Positions 16,041-23,965 of a stretch of DNA of 64,000 nt are shown here, piece after piece. The notes beneath the pieces were generated by a model. It ran no database searches. It was given only the letters and a program-made list of their open reading frames with translations, and had not been told where the DNA came from. This DNA is from Flavivirga amylovorans. GTDB lineage: Bacteria; Bacteroidota; Bacteroidia; Flavobacteriales; Flavobacteriaceae. The translations under genes and the position numbers were made by a program. Positions within the stretch are counted from its first letter, which is position 1. The number at the start of each line of letters is the position of its first letter. The stretch covers positions 526,926-590,925 of the forward strand of contig NZ_JAUOEM010000002.1 in NCBI RefSeq assembly GCF_030540875.1, in the 5' to 3' direction.

Positions 16041-17588
16041 ATGTTTATCGAAAAAGACATTCAACAAATAGAAAATAAAGGGATTACAGTAAAACAGGTT
16101 AATGATCAAGTGTCTCGTATAAAAAATGGGATGTCTTATTCTAACTTAGTAGCAGCTGCAACCATAGGAGAAGGCATTGAAAGTTATAACGAACAAGAGA
16201 AAAAAGATTTTATTAAACTGTATGAATCAAAACAAAATTCTTTATCCTCTTTAAAATTTGTACCAGCATCTGGAGCAGCAACTAGAATGTTTAAATTTTT
16301 ATTTCAGTTTCTGAAAAATTTCAATCCTTCAAAAGAAAGCATTGAGGATTATGCTAAAAAATATAATGATACATTGATTAAAACGTTTGTTTCTAATTTG
16401 GAAAAGTTTCCATTTTATGATAAAGTCGTATTAGAAGTTAAACAAGAACATTCAAATTTTGATAATTTACCGCAAGGAGAAAAATATCTACAATTTGTAA
16501 AAACTATATTGGACGTAAACAACCTTAATTATAGCTTTTTTCCTAAAGGATTGCTTCCTTTTCATAAATATAACGATGCTGTAATAACCGCTTTTCAAGA
16601 ACATTTATTTGAGTCAACGCTGTATGCGTCATCAAACAATAAAGCAAATCTTCATTTTACAGTTTCAGAAAAGCACCATGCTTATTTTATTGAAGAGTTA
16701 AATCGTTTAAAAGAAGATCTGGAACAAAAAAGAGACACCACTTTTAATGTGTCGTTTTCATATCAGCAAGAAGCAACAGAAACGGTTGCATTAACAACCG
16801 AAGGACAGGTTTTTAGAAACGAAGATGGTTCTATTTTATTTAGACCTGCTGGGCATGGTGCCTTACTAGAAAATTTAAATGATTTAAACAACGATATTAT
16901 TTTTATTAAAAATGTTGACAATATTGTAGTTTCTGATAAAAATATAGAGGTTTCTGAGTATAAAAAATTACTTGCAGGCATACTAATAAAAATTCAAGAG
17001 CAGATTTTTACGTTTTTGCATAAACTTGATGAAGCCTTAGTTTTAGAAGAACAACTTCTTGAAATTGTTGCCTTTCTATCAAGTAAAATGCATGTTTCTA
17101 TTGATGAAGACTTTGAAGATTTTACTTTAGAAGAAAAAAAAGAATATTTAAAAGATAAATTAAACCGTCCAATTCGTGTATGTGGTATGGTTAAAAATGA
17201 AGGTGAACCAGGAGGAGGGCCTTTTTGGGTGAAAGATAAAAACGGAGTCATATCATTACAAATAGTTGAATTTGCTCAAATTGATATTCAAGATAGTACA
17301 CAACAAGACATCGTAAAAAATGCAACTCATTTTAATCCAACAGATTTAGTTTGTGGTGTTAAAAACTATAAAGGAGAAAAATTCAATCTTAAAGAATTTG
17401 TAGATCCTGAAGCGGCCTTTATAACCTTAAAAACCCAAAATGGTATAGATATAAAGGCATTAGAACTTCCTGGTTTATGGAATGGTAGCATGGCATATTG
17501 GAATTCTATTTTTGTTGAAGTTCCTTTAAGTACTTTCAATCCTGTAAAAACGGTTAACGATTTACTTAAGCCAGCACACCAGATATAG
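16041..17588 (+). CDS. DUF4301 protein, UDP-sugar-pyrophosphorylase-like
   Basis: 515 residues. An in-frame TTG at 16038 exists, but the ATG at 16041 (MFIEKDIQQIENKG) is the natural start. FVPASGAATRMFKFL (about residues 76-90) is the hallmark of DUF4301. Further on, LFRPAGHGALLENLNDL and IIFIKNVDNIV resemble the GHG and N-x-DN motifs of UDP-sugar pyrophosphorylases, and the first motif would match their nucleotide-binding G-x-x-TR loop. The protein may therefore be a nucleotidyltransferase-fold enzyme. The ligand is unknown. Its position between the PnuC/kinase pair and the TPP-regulated receptor hints at a link to cofactor metabolism; this is inference. Confidence 0.7.
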   Translation: MFIEKDIQQIENKGITVKQVNDQVSRIKNGMSYSNLVAAATIGEGIESYNEQEKKDFIKLYESKQNSLSSLKFVPASGAATRMFKFLFQFLKNFNPSKESIEDYAKKYNDTLIKTFVSNLEKFPFYDKVVLEVKQEHSNFDNLPQGEKYLQFVKTILDVNNLNYSFFPKGLLPFHKYNDAVITAFQEHLFESTLYASSNNKANLHFTVSEKHHAYFIEELNRLKEDLEQKRDTTFNVSFSYQQEATETVALTTEGQVFRNEDGSILFRPAGHGALLENLNDLNNDIIFIKNVDNIVVSDKNIEVSEYKKLLAGILIKIQEQIFTFLHKLDEALVLEEQLLEIVAFLSSKMHVSIDEDFEDFTLEEKKEYLKDKLNRPIRVCGMVKNEGEPGGGPFWVKDKNGVISLQIVEFAQIDIQDSTQQDIVKNATHFNPTDLVCGVKNYKGEKFNLKEFVDPEAAFITLKTQNGIDIKALELPGLWNGSMAYWNSIFVEVPLSTFNPVKTVNDLLKPAHQI

Positions 17589-17590
17589 TA

Positions 17591-17998
17591 ATGTTTAATA
17601 AAGAAACCTTAATACAGGAGTTAAACTTTAAAGCAATTAGAAGCTCAGGAAGTGGTGGCCAACATGTAAATAAAGTGTCCTCGAAAATTGAATTAACTTT
17701 TAATTTAGTTGAATCGCTGGTTTTTAATGAAGAACAAAAAATACGTCTTCAAAATAAGCTAAAACAGCGATTGACTAAAGATGGCTGTTTAATTTTACAA
17801 TGTGATGAAAGCAGAAGCCAACATAAAAACAAAGAACTTGCTATAAAACGTTTTCTAGAATTAATCCGTGTGGGTCTAATTATTCCAAAAAAACGCATTC
17901 CTACTAAAATCCCTAAAGCAGTTATTAGAAAGCGATTAAAAAATAAACGTAATCTTTCTGATAAAAAAACAAATAGAAAGAAACCAGATATTGACTAA
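17591..17998 (+). CDS. arfB: Alternative ribosome-rescue factor ArfB
   Basis: Codon-independent peptidyl-tRNA hydrolase that frees ribosomes stalled on non-stop mRNA. 135 residues. The GGQ motif sits in SSGSGGQHVNKVSSKIEL (GGQ at 22-24), and the C-terminal tail is strongly basic (KAVIRKRLKNKRN, KKTNRKKP), which fits the mRNA channel. It is shorter than RF1/RF2 and lacks codon-recognition domains. It starts 2 bp after the DUF4301 gene, so it is co-transcribed with the upstream cluster. Confidence 0.93.
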   Translation: MFNKETLIQELNFKAIRSSGSGGQHVNKVSSKIELTFNLVESLVFNEEQKIRLQNKLKQRLTKDGCLILQCDESRSQHKNKELAIKRFLELIRVGLIIPKKRIPTKIPKAVIRKRLKNKRNLSDKKTNRKKPDID

Positions 17999-18020
17999 AA
18001 TAATTGTCAATTAGTATCTT

Positions 18021-18047
18021 AACAATTATTAATTGTTAGTATCTTTG
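18021..18047 (+). promoter_or_regulatory. Promoter and dyad upstream of the TPP riboswitch
   Basis: TATCTTTG at 18040-18047 exactly matches the Bacteroidota -7 box. Just before it lies the perfect dyad AACAATT-att-AATTGTT (18021-18037). TTAGTATCTT occurs both at 18011 and 18036, a direct repeat straddling the dyad. The dyad could bind a regulator in addition to riboswitch control. Confidence 0.55.
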
Positions 18048-18054
18048 CGGCGTT

Positions 18055-18215
18055 CTCAAAAAAGGGGTGCCTTTGAAGTTAACAATCATCAGTTTTTCAG
18101 TTAGCAGTCTAAAATATATCGACTTTTATAACTTTAAACTTTTAATTTAACTGTCATAGAGCTGAGATCATACCCAATGAACCTGGAACAGGTAATGCTG
18201 TTTAGGGATTTTAAA
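18055..18215 (+). promoter_or_regulatory. TPP (THI-box) riboswitch
   Basis: The conserved THI elements are in order: GGGGTGCC at about 18064, GCTGAGATCATACCC at 18161, TGAACCTGGAACAGGTAATGC at 18178-18198, and AGGGA near 18204-18208. Flanking A and T runs give the P1 helix. The P3 arm is extended by about 85 nt and can fold through AGTTAA/TTTAACT. A 7-bp hairpin CGATTAT/ATAATCG (18260-18278) directly precedes the start codon at 18281 and could be the translational on/off platform. It predicts repression of the receptor by thiamine pyrophosphate. Confidence 0.93.
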
Positions 18216-18280
18216 AATTAACTTTAACTAACAATAAAGAATAATTACCTCTTTTTATTCGATTATAAAATATAATCGTA

Positions 18281-20632
18281 ATGAAATCGACTTCTAAAAA
18301 GTTATTCTTAAACTCAAAGAATGATAATTTTTTTAAACAAAGATTCAATTTTGACTTTCAAAATAACACCTTCAAAATTAAAAATTCAGTTCTTTTTTTA
18401 ATACTATTAGTGTTATCGGTTAGTGCGAGAGCACAAGACAATCAAAAACAACAAGATTCTACTAAAACAGAAAAACTAGATGAAGTTCTTCTCTCTGCAA
18501 CTAGAGCGAAAGACAAAACACCAGTAGCTTTTACTAACATTACAAAGGAGACATTAGAATCCATTAATTTAGGTCAGGATTTACCTATTTTATTAGATCA
18601 GTTACCATCGGTAGTTACCACAAGTGATGCTGGTGCGGGAGTTGGTTATACAGGTATTAGAGTACGTGGTAGTGATGCTACCAGAGTAAATGTAACCATT
18701 AATGGAATCCCTTATAATGATGCGGAAAGCCAAGGAACATTCTGGGTTAATATGCCAGATTTTGTGTCTTCAGTAGAAGATATACAATTACAACGAGGTG
18801 TGGGGACATCAACAAATGGCGCAAGTGCTTTTGGGGCAAGTTTGAATTTAAAAACCTTAAACCCTTCAACCCAAGGATATGCTAGAACGACTAATGCTGT
18901 TGGTAGTTTTGGAACTAGAAAACATAATATTAGCATTGGTTCAGGACTTAAAAATAACTTTTATGCAGAAGGAAGATTGTCTAATATTCAAAGTGATGGT
19001 TATATAGATAGAGCAAGAGCCGATTTAAATTCGTACTATTTAGAAGCAGGGTTTTTAAATAAAAAAACAGCAGTAAAAGCTATTGTTTTTGGAGGAAAAG
19101 AAGAGACTTATCAGTCATGGTATGGTACACCGGAAGCTGTTGTAAATAACGATAGAGACGGAATACAGGCATTTATTGATAGAAACTTTCCCTCTGATGA
19201 AGAAGCTCAGAATCTATTAAATTCAGGAAGAACGTATAATTTTTATACTTACGATAATGAGGTAGATAACTATCAGCAAACACATTATCAGTTGCATGTT
19301 TCTCATCAGTTTAATAATCATTTTTCTGCAAACATTTCAGGGAATTACACCAGAGGAAAAGGGTATTTTGAGCAGTACAAAGATGACGAAGAATTAGGTG
19401 ATTATTTTCCTAATAGTGTAAATGCATCAGACGAAGGTGATGTTATTAGAAGGCGTTGGTTAGATAACGATTTTTATGCATTTGTATATTCCTTAAACTA
19501 TAAAAAAGAAAATCTAAACTTATATTTAGGTGGTGGTTATAATACTTATAAAGGCGATCATTTTGGAGAAGTTATTTGGGATTCATTTGCGTCTTCAATC
19601 CCTATTAGAAGCAATTACTATTTTAGTTATGGAGACAAAAAAGATTATAGTACTTATGTAAAAGCAGAATACACTATTAGTAGTAATTTATTTGCCTTGT
19701 TGGATTTACAATATAGATGGGTAGATTATGAATCTGTAGGAACAAGTTCAGATTTGTTAAATATTAATGTAAATGAATCGTATGATTTTTTTAATCCTAA
19801 ATTCGGATTAACATATACACTAGATAACTATAATAGTATTTACGGATCTTTTGCTATAGCAAATAGAGAGCCGAATAGAGATGATTTGACTAAAAACCCA
19901 GTGCGTCCAAAATCGGAACAACTTCATGATTTTGAGTTTGGTTACAAACTAAGAAAAGAAAAATTTTATGCTACTGCTAATTTATACTACATGAATTATA
20001 AAGATCAGCTAGTTTTAACAGGAGATCTGGATGATGTAGGAGACCCTATCAGACAAAATGTAGACAAAAGTTATAGAGCAGGAATAGAATTGCAAACAGG
20101 TTATAAAGTATCTGATCAATTTAGAGTGGATGCCAATGCGACATTTAGTCAAAATAAAATAAAAGCTTTTGATTATGTAATTTATGATACTCAATATGAC
20201 CCAAATACGTTTGATAGTGTTTCTTATGAACCTGTCGTTACGCAATTTGAAGACACAGATATATCCTTTTCTCCAAATGTTATTTTTGGAAGCACTCTAA
20301 CCTATTCTCCAATTAAAAACGGAAGTATAGCTTTACTGTCTAAGTATGTTGGAAAGCAGTACTTGGATAATACGTCTAGTAATGATAAAAGTATGGATGC
20401 TTATTTTGTGAATAATTTAAATGTATCCTACAAGATCAAACCAAAATGGATTAAGGAGATAGGGATTAATTTGTTGGTGAATAACTTATTTGATTCGGAG
20501 TATGTTTCCAATGGTTATACCTATAGTTATTTTTATAGACCAGTAGGCTCGTCTGATGCCCCTATAACTGAGAATTTTTACTATCCCCAAGCAACGACTA
20601 ACTTTTTGTTAGGACTTACATTAAAATTTTAA
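18281..20632 (+). CDS. TonB-dependent receptor for thiamine (riboswitch-controlled)
   Basis: 783-residue outer-membrane receptor. The N-terminus is long; a hydrophobic stretch (NSVLFLILLVLSVSARAQ, about 35-52) is the signal, preceded by about 34 polar residues. The TonB box region is EKLDEVLLSATRAK. The plug follows, with LPILLDQLPSV, GIRVRGSDATRVNVTINGIP and IQLQRGVGTSTNGASAFGASL (about 90-195). The rest is a beta-barrel ending in LLGLTLKF with terminal Phe. TPP riboswitch control makes thiamine or a precursor the likely ligand (established logic for Bacteroidota thiamine receptors). Monocistronic after the riboswitch. Confidence 0.92.
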   Translation: MKSTSKKLFLNSKNDNFFKQRFNFDFQNNTFKIKNSVLFLILLVLSVSARAQDNQKQQDSTKTEKLDEVLLSATRAKDKTPVAFTNITKETLESINLGQDLPILLDQLPSVVTTSDAGAGVGYTGIRVRGSDATRVNVTINGIPYNDAESQGTFWVNMPDFVSSVEDIQLQRGVGTSTNGASAFGASLNLKTLNPSTQGYARTTNAVGSFGTRKHNISIGSGLKNNFYAEGRLSNIQSDGYIDRARADLNSYYLEAGFLNKKTAVKAIVFGGKEETYQSWYGTPEAVVNNDRDGIQAFIDRNFPSDEEAQNLLNSGRTYNFYTYDNEVDNYQQTHYQLHVSHQFNNHFSANISGNYTRGKGYFEQYKDDEELGDYFPNSVNASDEGDVIRRRWLDNDFYAFVYSLNYKKENLNLYLGGGYNTYKGDHFGEVIWDSFASSIPIRSNYYFSYGDKKDYSTYVKAEYTISSNLFALLDLQYRWVDYESVGTSSDLLNINVNESYDFFNPKFGLTYTLDNYNSIYGSFAIANREPNRDDLTKNPVRPKSEQLHDFEFGYKLRKEKFYATANLYYMNYKDQLVLTGDLDDVGDPIRQNVDKSYRAGIELQTGYKVSDQFRVDANATFSQNKIKAFDYVIYDTQYDPNTFDSVSYEPVVTQFEDTDISFSPNVIFGSTLTYSPIKNGSIALLSKYVGKQYLDNTSSNDKSMDAYFVNNLNVSYKIKPKWIKEIGINLLVNNLFDSEYVSNGYTYSYFYRPVGSSDAPITENFYYPQATTNFLLGLTLKF

Positions 20633-20663
20633 AAACTAAGTGCATTGTTTTGATGTTGTATTG

Positions 20664-20732
20664 AGTTTGTCGGAGGCATCTTGTCATGATGAGATGTCTC
20701 GCCACTCATGCTTCGCTCCGTCGATGACAAAC
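20664..20732. repeat. Family A-like palindrome downstream of receptor
   Basis: Bounded by TTTGTC and GACAAA. Contains CATCT...AGATG and the arms GGAGGCAT/ATGCTTCGCTCC. It lies between two convergent genes and may help termination. Confidence 0.55.
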
Positions 20733-20811
20733 AGTTCTATTTAATTGGATTATATAAGATGTTTTTAGTAAAGTTTACATCGACTCAGGTTAAATTATAA
20801 AGCTTTTTAGG

Positions 20812-20834
20812 CCTCTTAATTAAATATTAAGAGG
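20812..20834. terminator. Hairpin at the 3' end of the lipoprotein gene
   Basis: CCTCTTAAT (20812-20820) and ATTAAGAGG (20826-20834), a 9-bp stem with a 5-nt loop, overlapping the minus-strand stop codon. On the plus strand it is followed after a few bases by a T run, so it could serve either convergent gene. Confidence 0.45.
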
Positions 20835-21244
20835 TTGTTCCCGTTTTTTTCTACTCTATAATTTTTCAAACTACATGGCAAATTTTTATTTCCTAATGAT
20901 TGACCAGTAACTAAGCTGTATTCGTTTTTATCGTCACAGCCACAAGTAGCGTTTAATCCAGAAGGAACAAGAGAAGAACAAGCACTGGGTACATGATTTG
21001 GATCACTGGCATCCCATGCAAAAAAATCGGCACCTGTACTAGCAACAATAATCCCACCATTTCCTGCATTTTCTATATATACAGAATTTCCTGCAAAAGG
21101 TAATTGACTATATTGAGGTAAGCTAAGATTGATATTAACATTAACACCTAGATCTAATAAAAATTTACAATTTTCATTATCAACAGAATTTTTACTGCAA
21201 GATGATAAAATAACGAGGAAAATAAGGTAGTAAACAGGCTTCAT
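20816..21244 (-). CDS. Rieske-fold-like lipoprotein lacking the iron-sulfur ligands
   Basis: 142 residues with a lipoprotein signal (YLIFLVILSSC, Cys 16). The body follows Rieske-domain order: a strand region (GNSVYIENAGNGGIIVAST), AWDASDPNHVPSACSSL where ligand loop 1 would be, CGCDDKNEYSLVTGQSLGN where the CPCHGSxF loop 2 would be, then LKNYRVEKNGNNLLI. The Cys-x-His and Cys-x-x-His pairs are not preserved; cysteines remain in other positions and may form a disulfide. It is probably a structural derivative rather than a redox protein. Divergent from greA. Confidence 0.6.
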   Translation of the reverse strand: MKPVYYLIFLVILSSCSKNSVDNENCKFLLDLGVNVNINLSLPQYSQLPFAGNSVYIENAGNGGIIVASTGADFFAWDASDPNHVPSACSSLVPSGLNATCGCDDKNEYSLVTGQSLGNKNLPCSLKNYRVEKNGNNLLIFN

Positions 21245-21305
21245 AATAATTTTAAAAATTAAAAATGCAATTTACAACAAAAAGCAAATTGAGTTAAATA
21301 TTTTG

Positions 21306-21368
21306 TATATTTGTTATACAATCTCGTGTTAGCGAGATTTATATATGCTGAACCTGTGTGTTCGGCAT
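21306..21368 (+). promoter_or_regulatory. greA promoter and two-hairpin leader
   Basis: TATATTTG at 21306-21313 is an exact -7 box. The leader then holds two hairpins: AATCTCG/CGAGATT (21320-21339) and ATGCTGAAC/GTTCGGCAT (21345-21368, one G-U pair), the second followed by CTTTTATT. The second resembles a weak intrinsic terminator 26 bp before the greA start and could attenuate or release a short leader RNA. Confidence 0.55.
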
Positions 21369-21394
21369 CTTTTATTAAGTAAAACGATGAAGTT

Positions 21395-21868
21395 ATGAGT
21401 AAAGTATCGTACTATACACCTGAGGGGTTAAAAAAATTAAGAGACGAGCTACAGCAATTAAAAGATGTAGAGCGAGTAAAAGCTTCTAGAGCCATAGCTG
21501 AAGCTAGAGATAAAGGGGATTTAAGTGAAAATGCTGAATATGATGCTGCTAAAGAAGCACAGGGGATGTTGGAAATGCGCATTTCTAAATTAGAAGATGC
21601 ATTAGCAGGAGCTAGGGTTATTGATGAATCTCAATTAGACAATTCTAAGGTATTGGTATTATCTAAAGTTAAAATAAAGAATCAGACCAATGGTATGGAA
21701 ATGAATTATACTTTGGTAGCAGATGGGGAAGCTGATTTAGCTTCAGGCAAAATTTCTGTGAATTCGCCTATAGGTAAAGGTTTACTTGGAAAATCTGTAG
21801 GTGATGTTGCTGAAATTCAAGTGCCTAATGGTGTTATGAAGTTTGACATTATAGAAATTTCCAGGTAA
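21395..21868 (+). CDS. greA: Transcription elongation factor GreA
   Basis: Binds the RNA polymerase secondary channel and stimulates cleavage of backtracked RNA. 157 residues. The N-terminal coiled coil carries the acidic tip LSENAEYDAAKEAQG (about residues 43-57), and the C-terminal FKBP-like domain ends with SPIGKGLLGKSVGDVAEIQVP. The ATG start is preceded by a structured leader. A HIT-family gene follows after 89 bp on the same strand. Confidence 0.96.
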   Translation: MSKVSYYTPEGLKKLRDELQQLKDVERVKASRAIAEARDKGDLSENAEYDAAKEAQGMLEMRISKLEDALAGARVIDESQLDNSKVLVLSKVKIKNQTNGMEMNYTLVADGEADLASGKISVNSPIGKGLLGKSVGDVAEIQVPNGVMKFDIIEISR

Positions 21869-21957
21869 AAAAGATATTTTTATTTATATCTTTCGACCAA
21901 TACTTCAGATGAATTCTAACCAAAAGCATTTCTGAGTAATATACGCTCTCAATTAAT

Positions 21958-22347
21958 ATGGCTTCAATTTTCACAAAAATAGTTAACGGAGAAATCCCTT
22001 GTTATAAAGTAGCAGAAACAGACGATTTTTTAGCATTTTTAGATGTAAACCCAAATAGTGAAGGACATACACTCTGTATTCCTAAACAAGAGGTTGATAA
22101 AATTTTTGACTTAGATGAAGCAACTTATAATGGGTTAATGAGTTTTTCAAGACATGTTGCGCTGGCAATAGAAAAAGCAATACCTTGCGAGCGAGTAGGA
22201 ATGTCTGTTATAGGTTTAGAAGTGCCACATGCTCATGTACACTTAATCCCATTACATACGATGGAAGATGCTCGTTTTATTAAAAAGGCAAAGCTGTCAA
22301 CAGAAGCATTCCAAAACTTAGCAAAAGCGATTAAAGCGCAATTATAA
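21958..22347 (+). CDS. HIT-family nucleotide hydrolase/transferase
   Basis: 129 residues, a typical Hint-like protein. It starts with SIFTKIVNGEIPCYKVAETD and carries the histidine triad in VPHAHVHLIPLH (about residues 89-100), the catalytic site for nucleoside phosphoramidate/AMP hydrolysis. The physiological substrate is uncertain for the family. It probably shares the greA transcript. Its 3' end overlaps the convergent zinc-ribbon gene by 6 bp. Confidence 0.9.
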   Translation: MASIFTKIVNGEIPCYKVAETDDFLAFLDVNPNSEGHTLCIPKQEVDKIFDLDEATYNGLMSFSRHVALAIEKAIPCERVGMSVIGLEVPHAHVHLIPLHTMEDARFIKKAKLSTEAFQNLAKAIKAQL

Positions 22348-22692
22348 GTTAGGATACATTGCAATTATTACTGCTATAGCTATGAAGCCAGTTAAAATAA
22401 TAGCCACCCACCACAATGTTTTCTTTAAGTAGGTTGATGCCTTTTTGGGAATAAATGCTTTTTTCTGATACTCGAAAACACGCTCAATATCATCAGTCCA
22501 TTTTACTGGATAAATAATCGTATTACACGTTTTGCAGACAATTTCATGACTAATTTTAGAAGTAATAGACTTGTAAAATTTAGTATCAATTACTTTCTGT
22601 TTAAAATACAAGCGTAAGCCTTCTTTGCTATAACACTCTGGGCAGTTGTTTGTCAATACAACTTCTTTAATGGTAACTAGTTTTTTGGACAT
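22342..22692 (-). CDS. Small membrane protein with a CxxC/CxxC zinc ribbon
   Basis: The frame is open to a GTG at 22704, but the ATG at 22692 (MSKKLVTIKEVVL) is preferred, giving 116 residues. Two cysteine pairs (NCPECYS and VCKTCNT) separated by about 33 residues form a likely zinc ribbon. A single C-terminal membrane helix (LWWVAIILTGFIAIAVIIAM) anchors it. The family was not recognised. Its start overlaps the end of the histidine kinase gene by 26 bp, so the two are co-translated and may work together. Confidence 0.6.
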   Translation of the reverse strand: MSKKLVTIKEVVLTNNCPECYSKEGLRLYFKQKVIDTKFYKSITSKISHEIVCKTCNTIIYPVKWTDDIERVFEYQKKAFIPKKASTYLKKTLWWVAIILTGFIAIAVIIAMYPNL

Positions 22693-23845
22693 AATTTGGG
22701 GCACGTTTTAAACTAATTTGTATAGTGGTTCCTTTTTCTTTTTGAGATTGTAAAACCTTTATTTTACCGTTATGGAAATCTTCTATAATGCGTCTGGTGA
22801 GTGATAATCCTAAACCCCAACCGCGTTTTTTTGTAGTGTATCCAGGAGTAAAAATTTTATTAAAGTCTTTTTTAGGGATTCCTTTTCCTGTATCAGTAAT
22901 ACTAACTTTCACATTGTTTTCTAATTGAGAAATTTCAACGATAAGTTTACCTCTGCCCTTCATAGCATCTATAGCATTTTTTACCAGATTTTCAATAGTC
23001 CAACTATATAATTGTTTATTGAGATTTACTGGGATGCCGCCTTCAGGAGTTATGATTTTAAAGTCTATAAGGTTTGAGGATCTCGCTTTTAAATAATCGT
23101 AAGAGTCAATGGTTTCTTTAATAATATCGGTTACTTCTAAAGTAGGCAAAGAACCAATTTTACTAAAACGTTCGGTGATGGTTTGTAATCGGTCTACGTC
23201 TTTTTCAATTTCAGCAATATAATCTGGATTTACATGTTCGCTTTTTAAAATTTCTGTCCAACCTATTAAAGAAGATAACGGAGTTCCTATTTGATGTGCA
23301 GTTTCTTTAGCCATACCAGACCACAGCTTATTTTGGGTAGCATTCTTATTACTGCTATAAAAAAAGAAAATAACGGCGCCAAATAACACAACAATAAGTA
23401 AAAGCGCTAATGGGTAATATTTTAATTTATTTAGTAATGGAGAATTTCCATAGTAAATGGTACTGGCGATACTGTTTCCAATTTTTATAGGGATGGGGTT
23501 ATTCTCTTTTTCGAATTTTAAAATTAATTTATTAACATATACAGAATCAGTAATTTTATTGTCGTCTATATTATTGTATGTTCCTAAACTACCATCTTCA
23601 TTTATAACAATCATTGGAGTTGTTTTGTTACTAGTTAAGATTTGTAGAGTTAGCTCCATATCGGAATTCACATTAGAATTCACAAATTCATTTTGAGCCA
23701 ATGACCAATTTTCCATTTTGGTACGCTCTTCCTCCTTAAAATGCTGAAAAAATTCATAGGTTTTCCACAAAATAAGAGAGACTATAAAAAAAGACGCAAT
23801 TATAATAATCCAACGAAACGCGTTACCATACTTTGTAAAAATCAT
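22667..23845 (-). CDS. Membrane sensor histidine kinase (orphan)
   Basis: 392 residues. Two membrane helices (about 12-30 and 140-163) flank a roughly 105-residue periplasmic sensor region of unknown type. The phospho-acceptor motif is AKETAHQIGTPLSSLIGW (His about 182), and the ATPase domain has the N box NLVKNAIDAMKG, G1 DTGKGIPKKDF and G2 GWGLGLSLTRRI. No response regulator gene is adjacent. Instead a small zinc-ribbon membrane protein overlaps its 3' end. The His-Gln-Ile-Gly-Thr-Pro variant of the H box is common in Bacteroidota kinases. Confidence 0.88.
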   Translation of the reverse strand: MIFTKYGNAFRWIIIIASFFIVSLILWKTYEFFQHFKEEERTKMENWSLAQNEFVNSNVNSDMELTLQILTSNKTTPMIVINEDGSLGTYNNIDDNKITDSVYVNKLILKFEKENNPIPIKIGNSIASTIYYGNSPLLNKLKYYPLALLLIVVLFGAVIFFFYSSNKNATQNKLWSGMAKETAHQIGTPLSSLIGWTEILKSEHVNPDYIAEIEKDVDRLQTITERFSKIGSLPTLEVTDIIKETIDSYDYLKARSSNLIDFKIITPEGGIPVNLNKQLYSWTIENLVKNAIDAMKGRGKLIVEISQLENNVKVSITDTGKGIPKKDFNKIFTPGYTTKKRGWGLGLSLTRRIIEDFHNGKIKVLQSQKEKGTTIQISLKRAPNYVQKTSYH

Positions 23846-23965
23846 TGATTAATTAAATTTAACTTGTAATATAATGCAAATCTGTTAATATTATTGTTTA
23901 AGATGTTAGTAAATTGGTTTTTAGTTAAACAACATAATAGTTACATTTGTTAAAACTAAAAGCTA

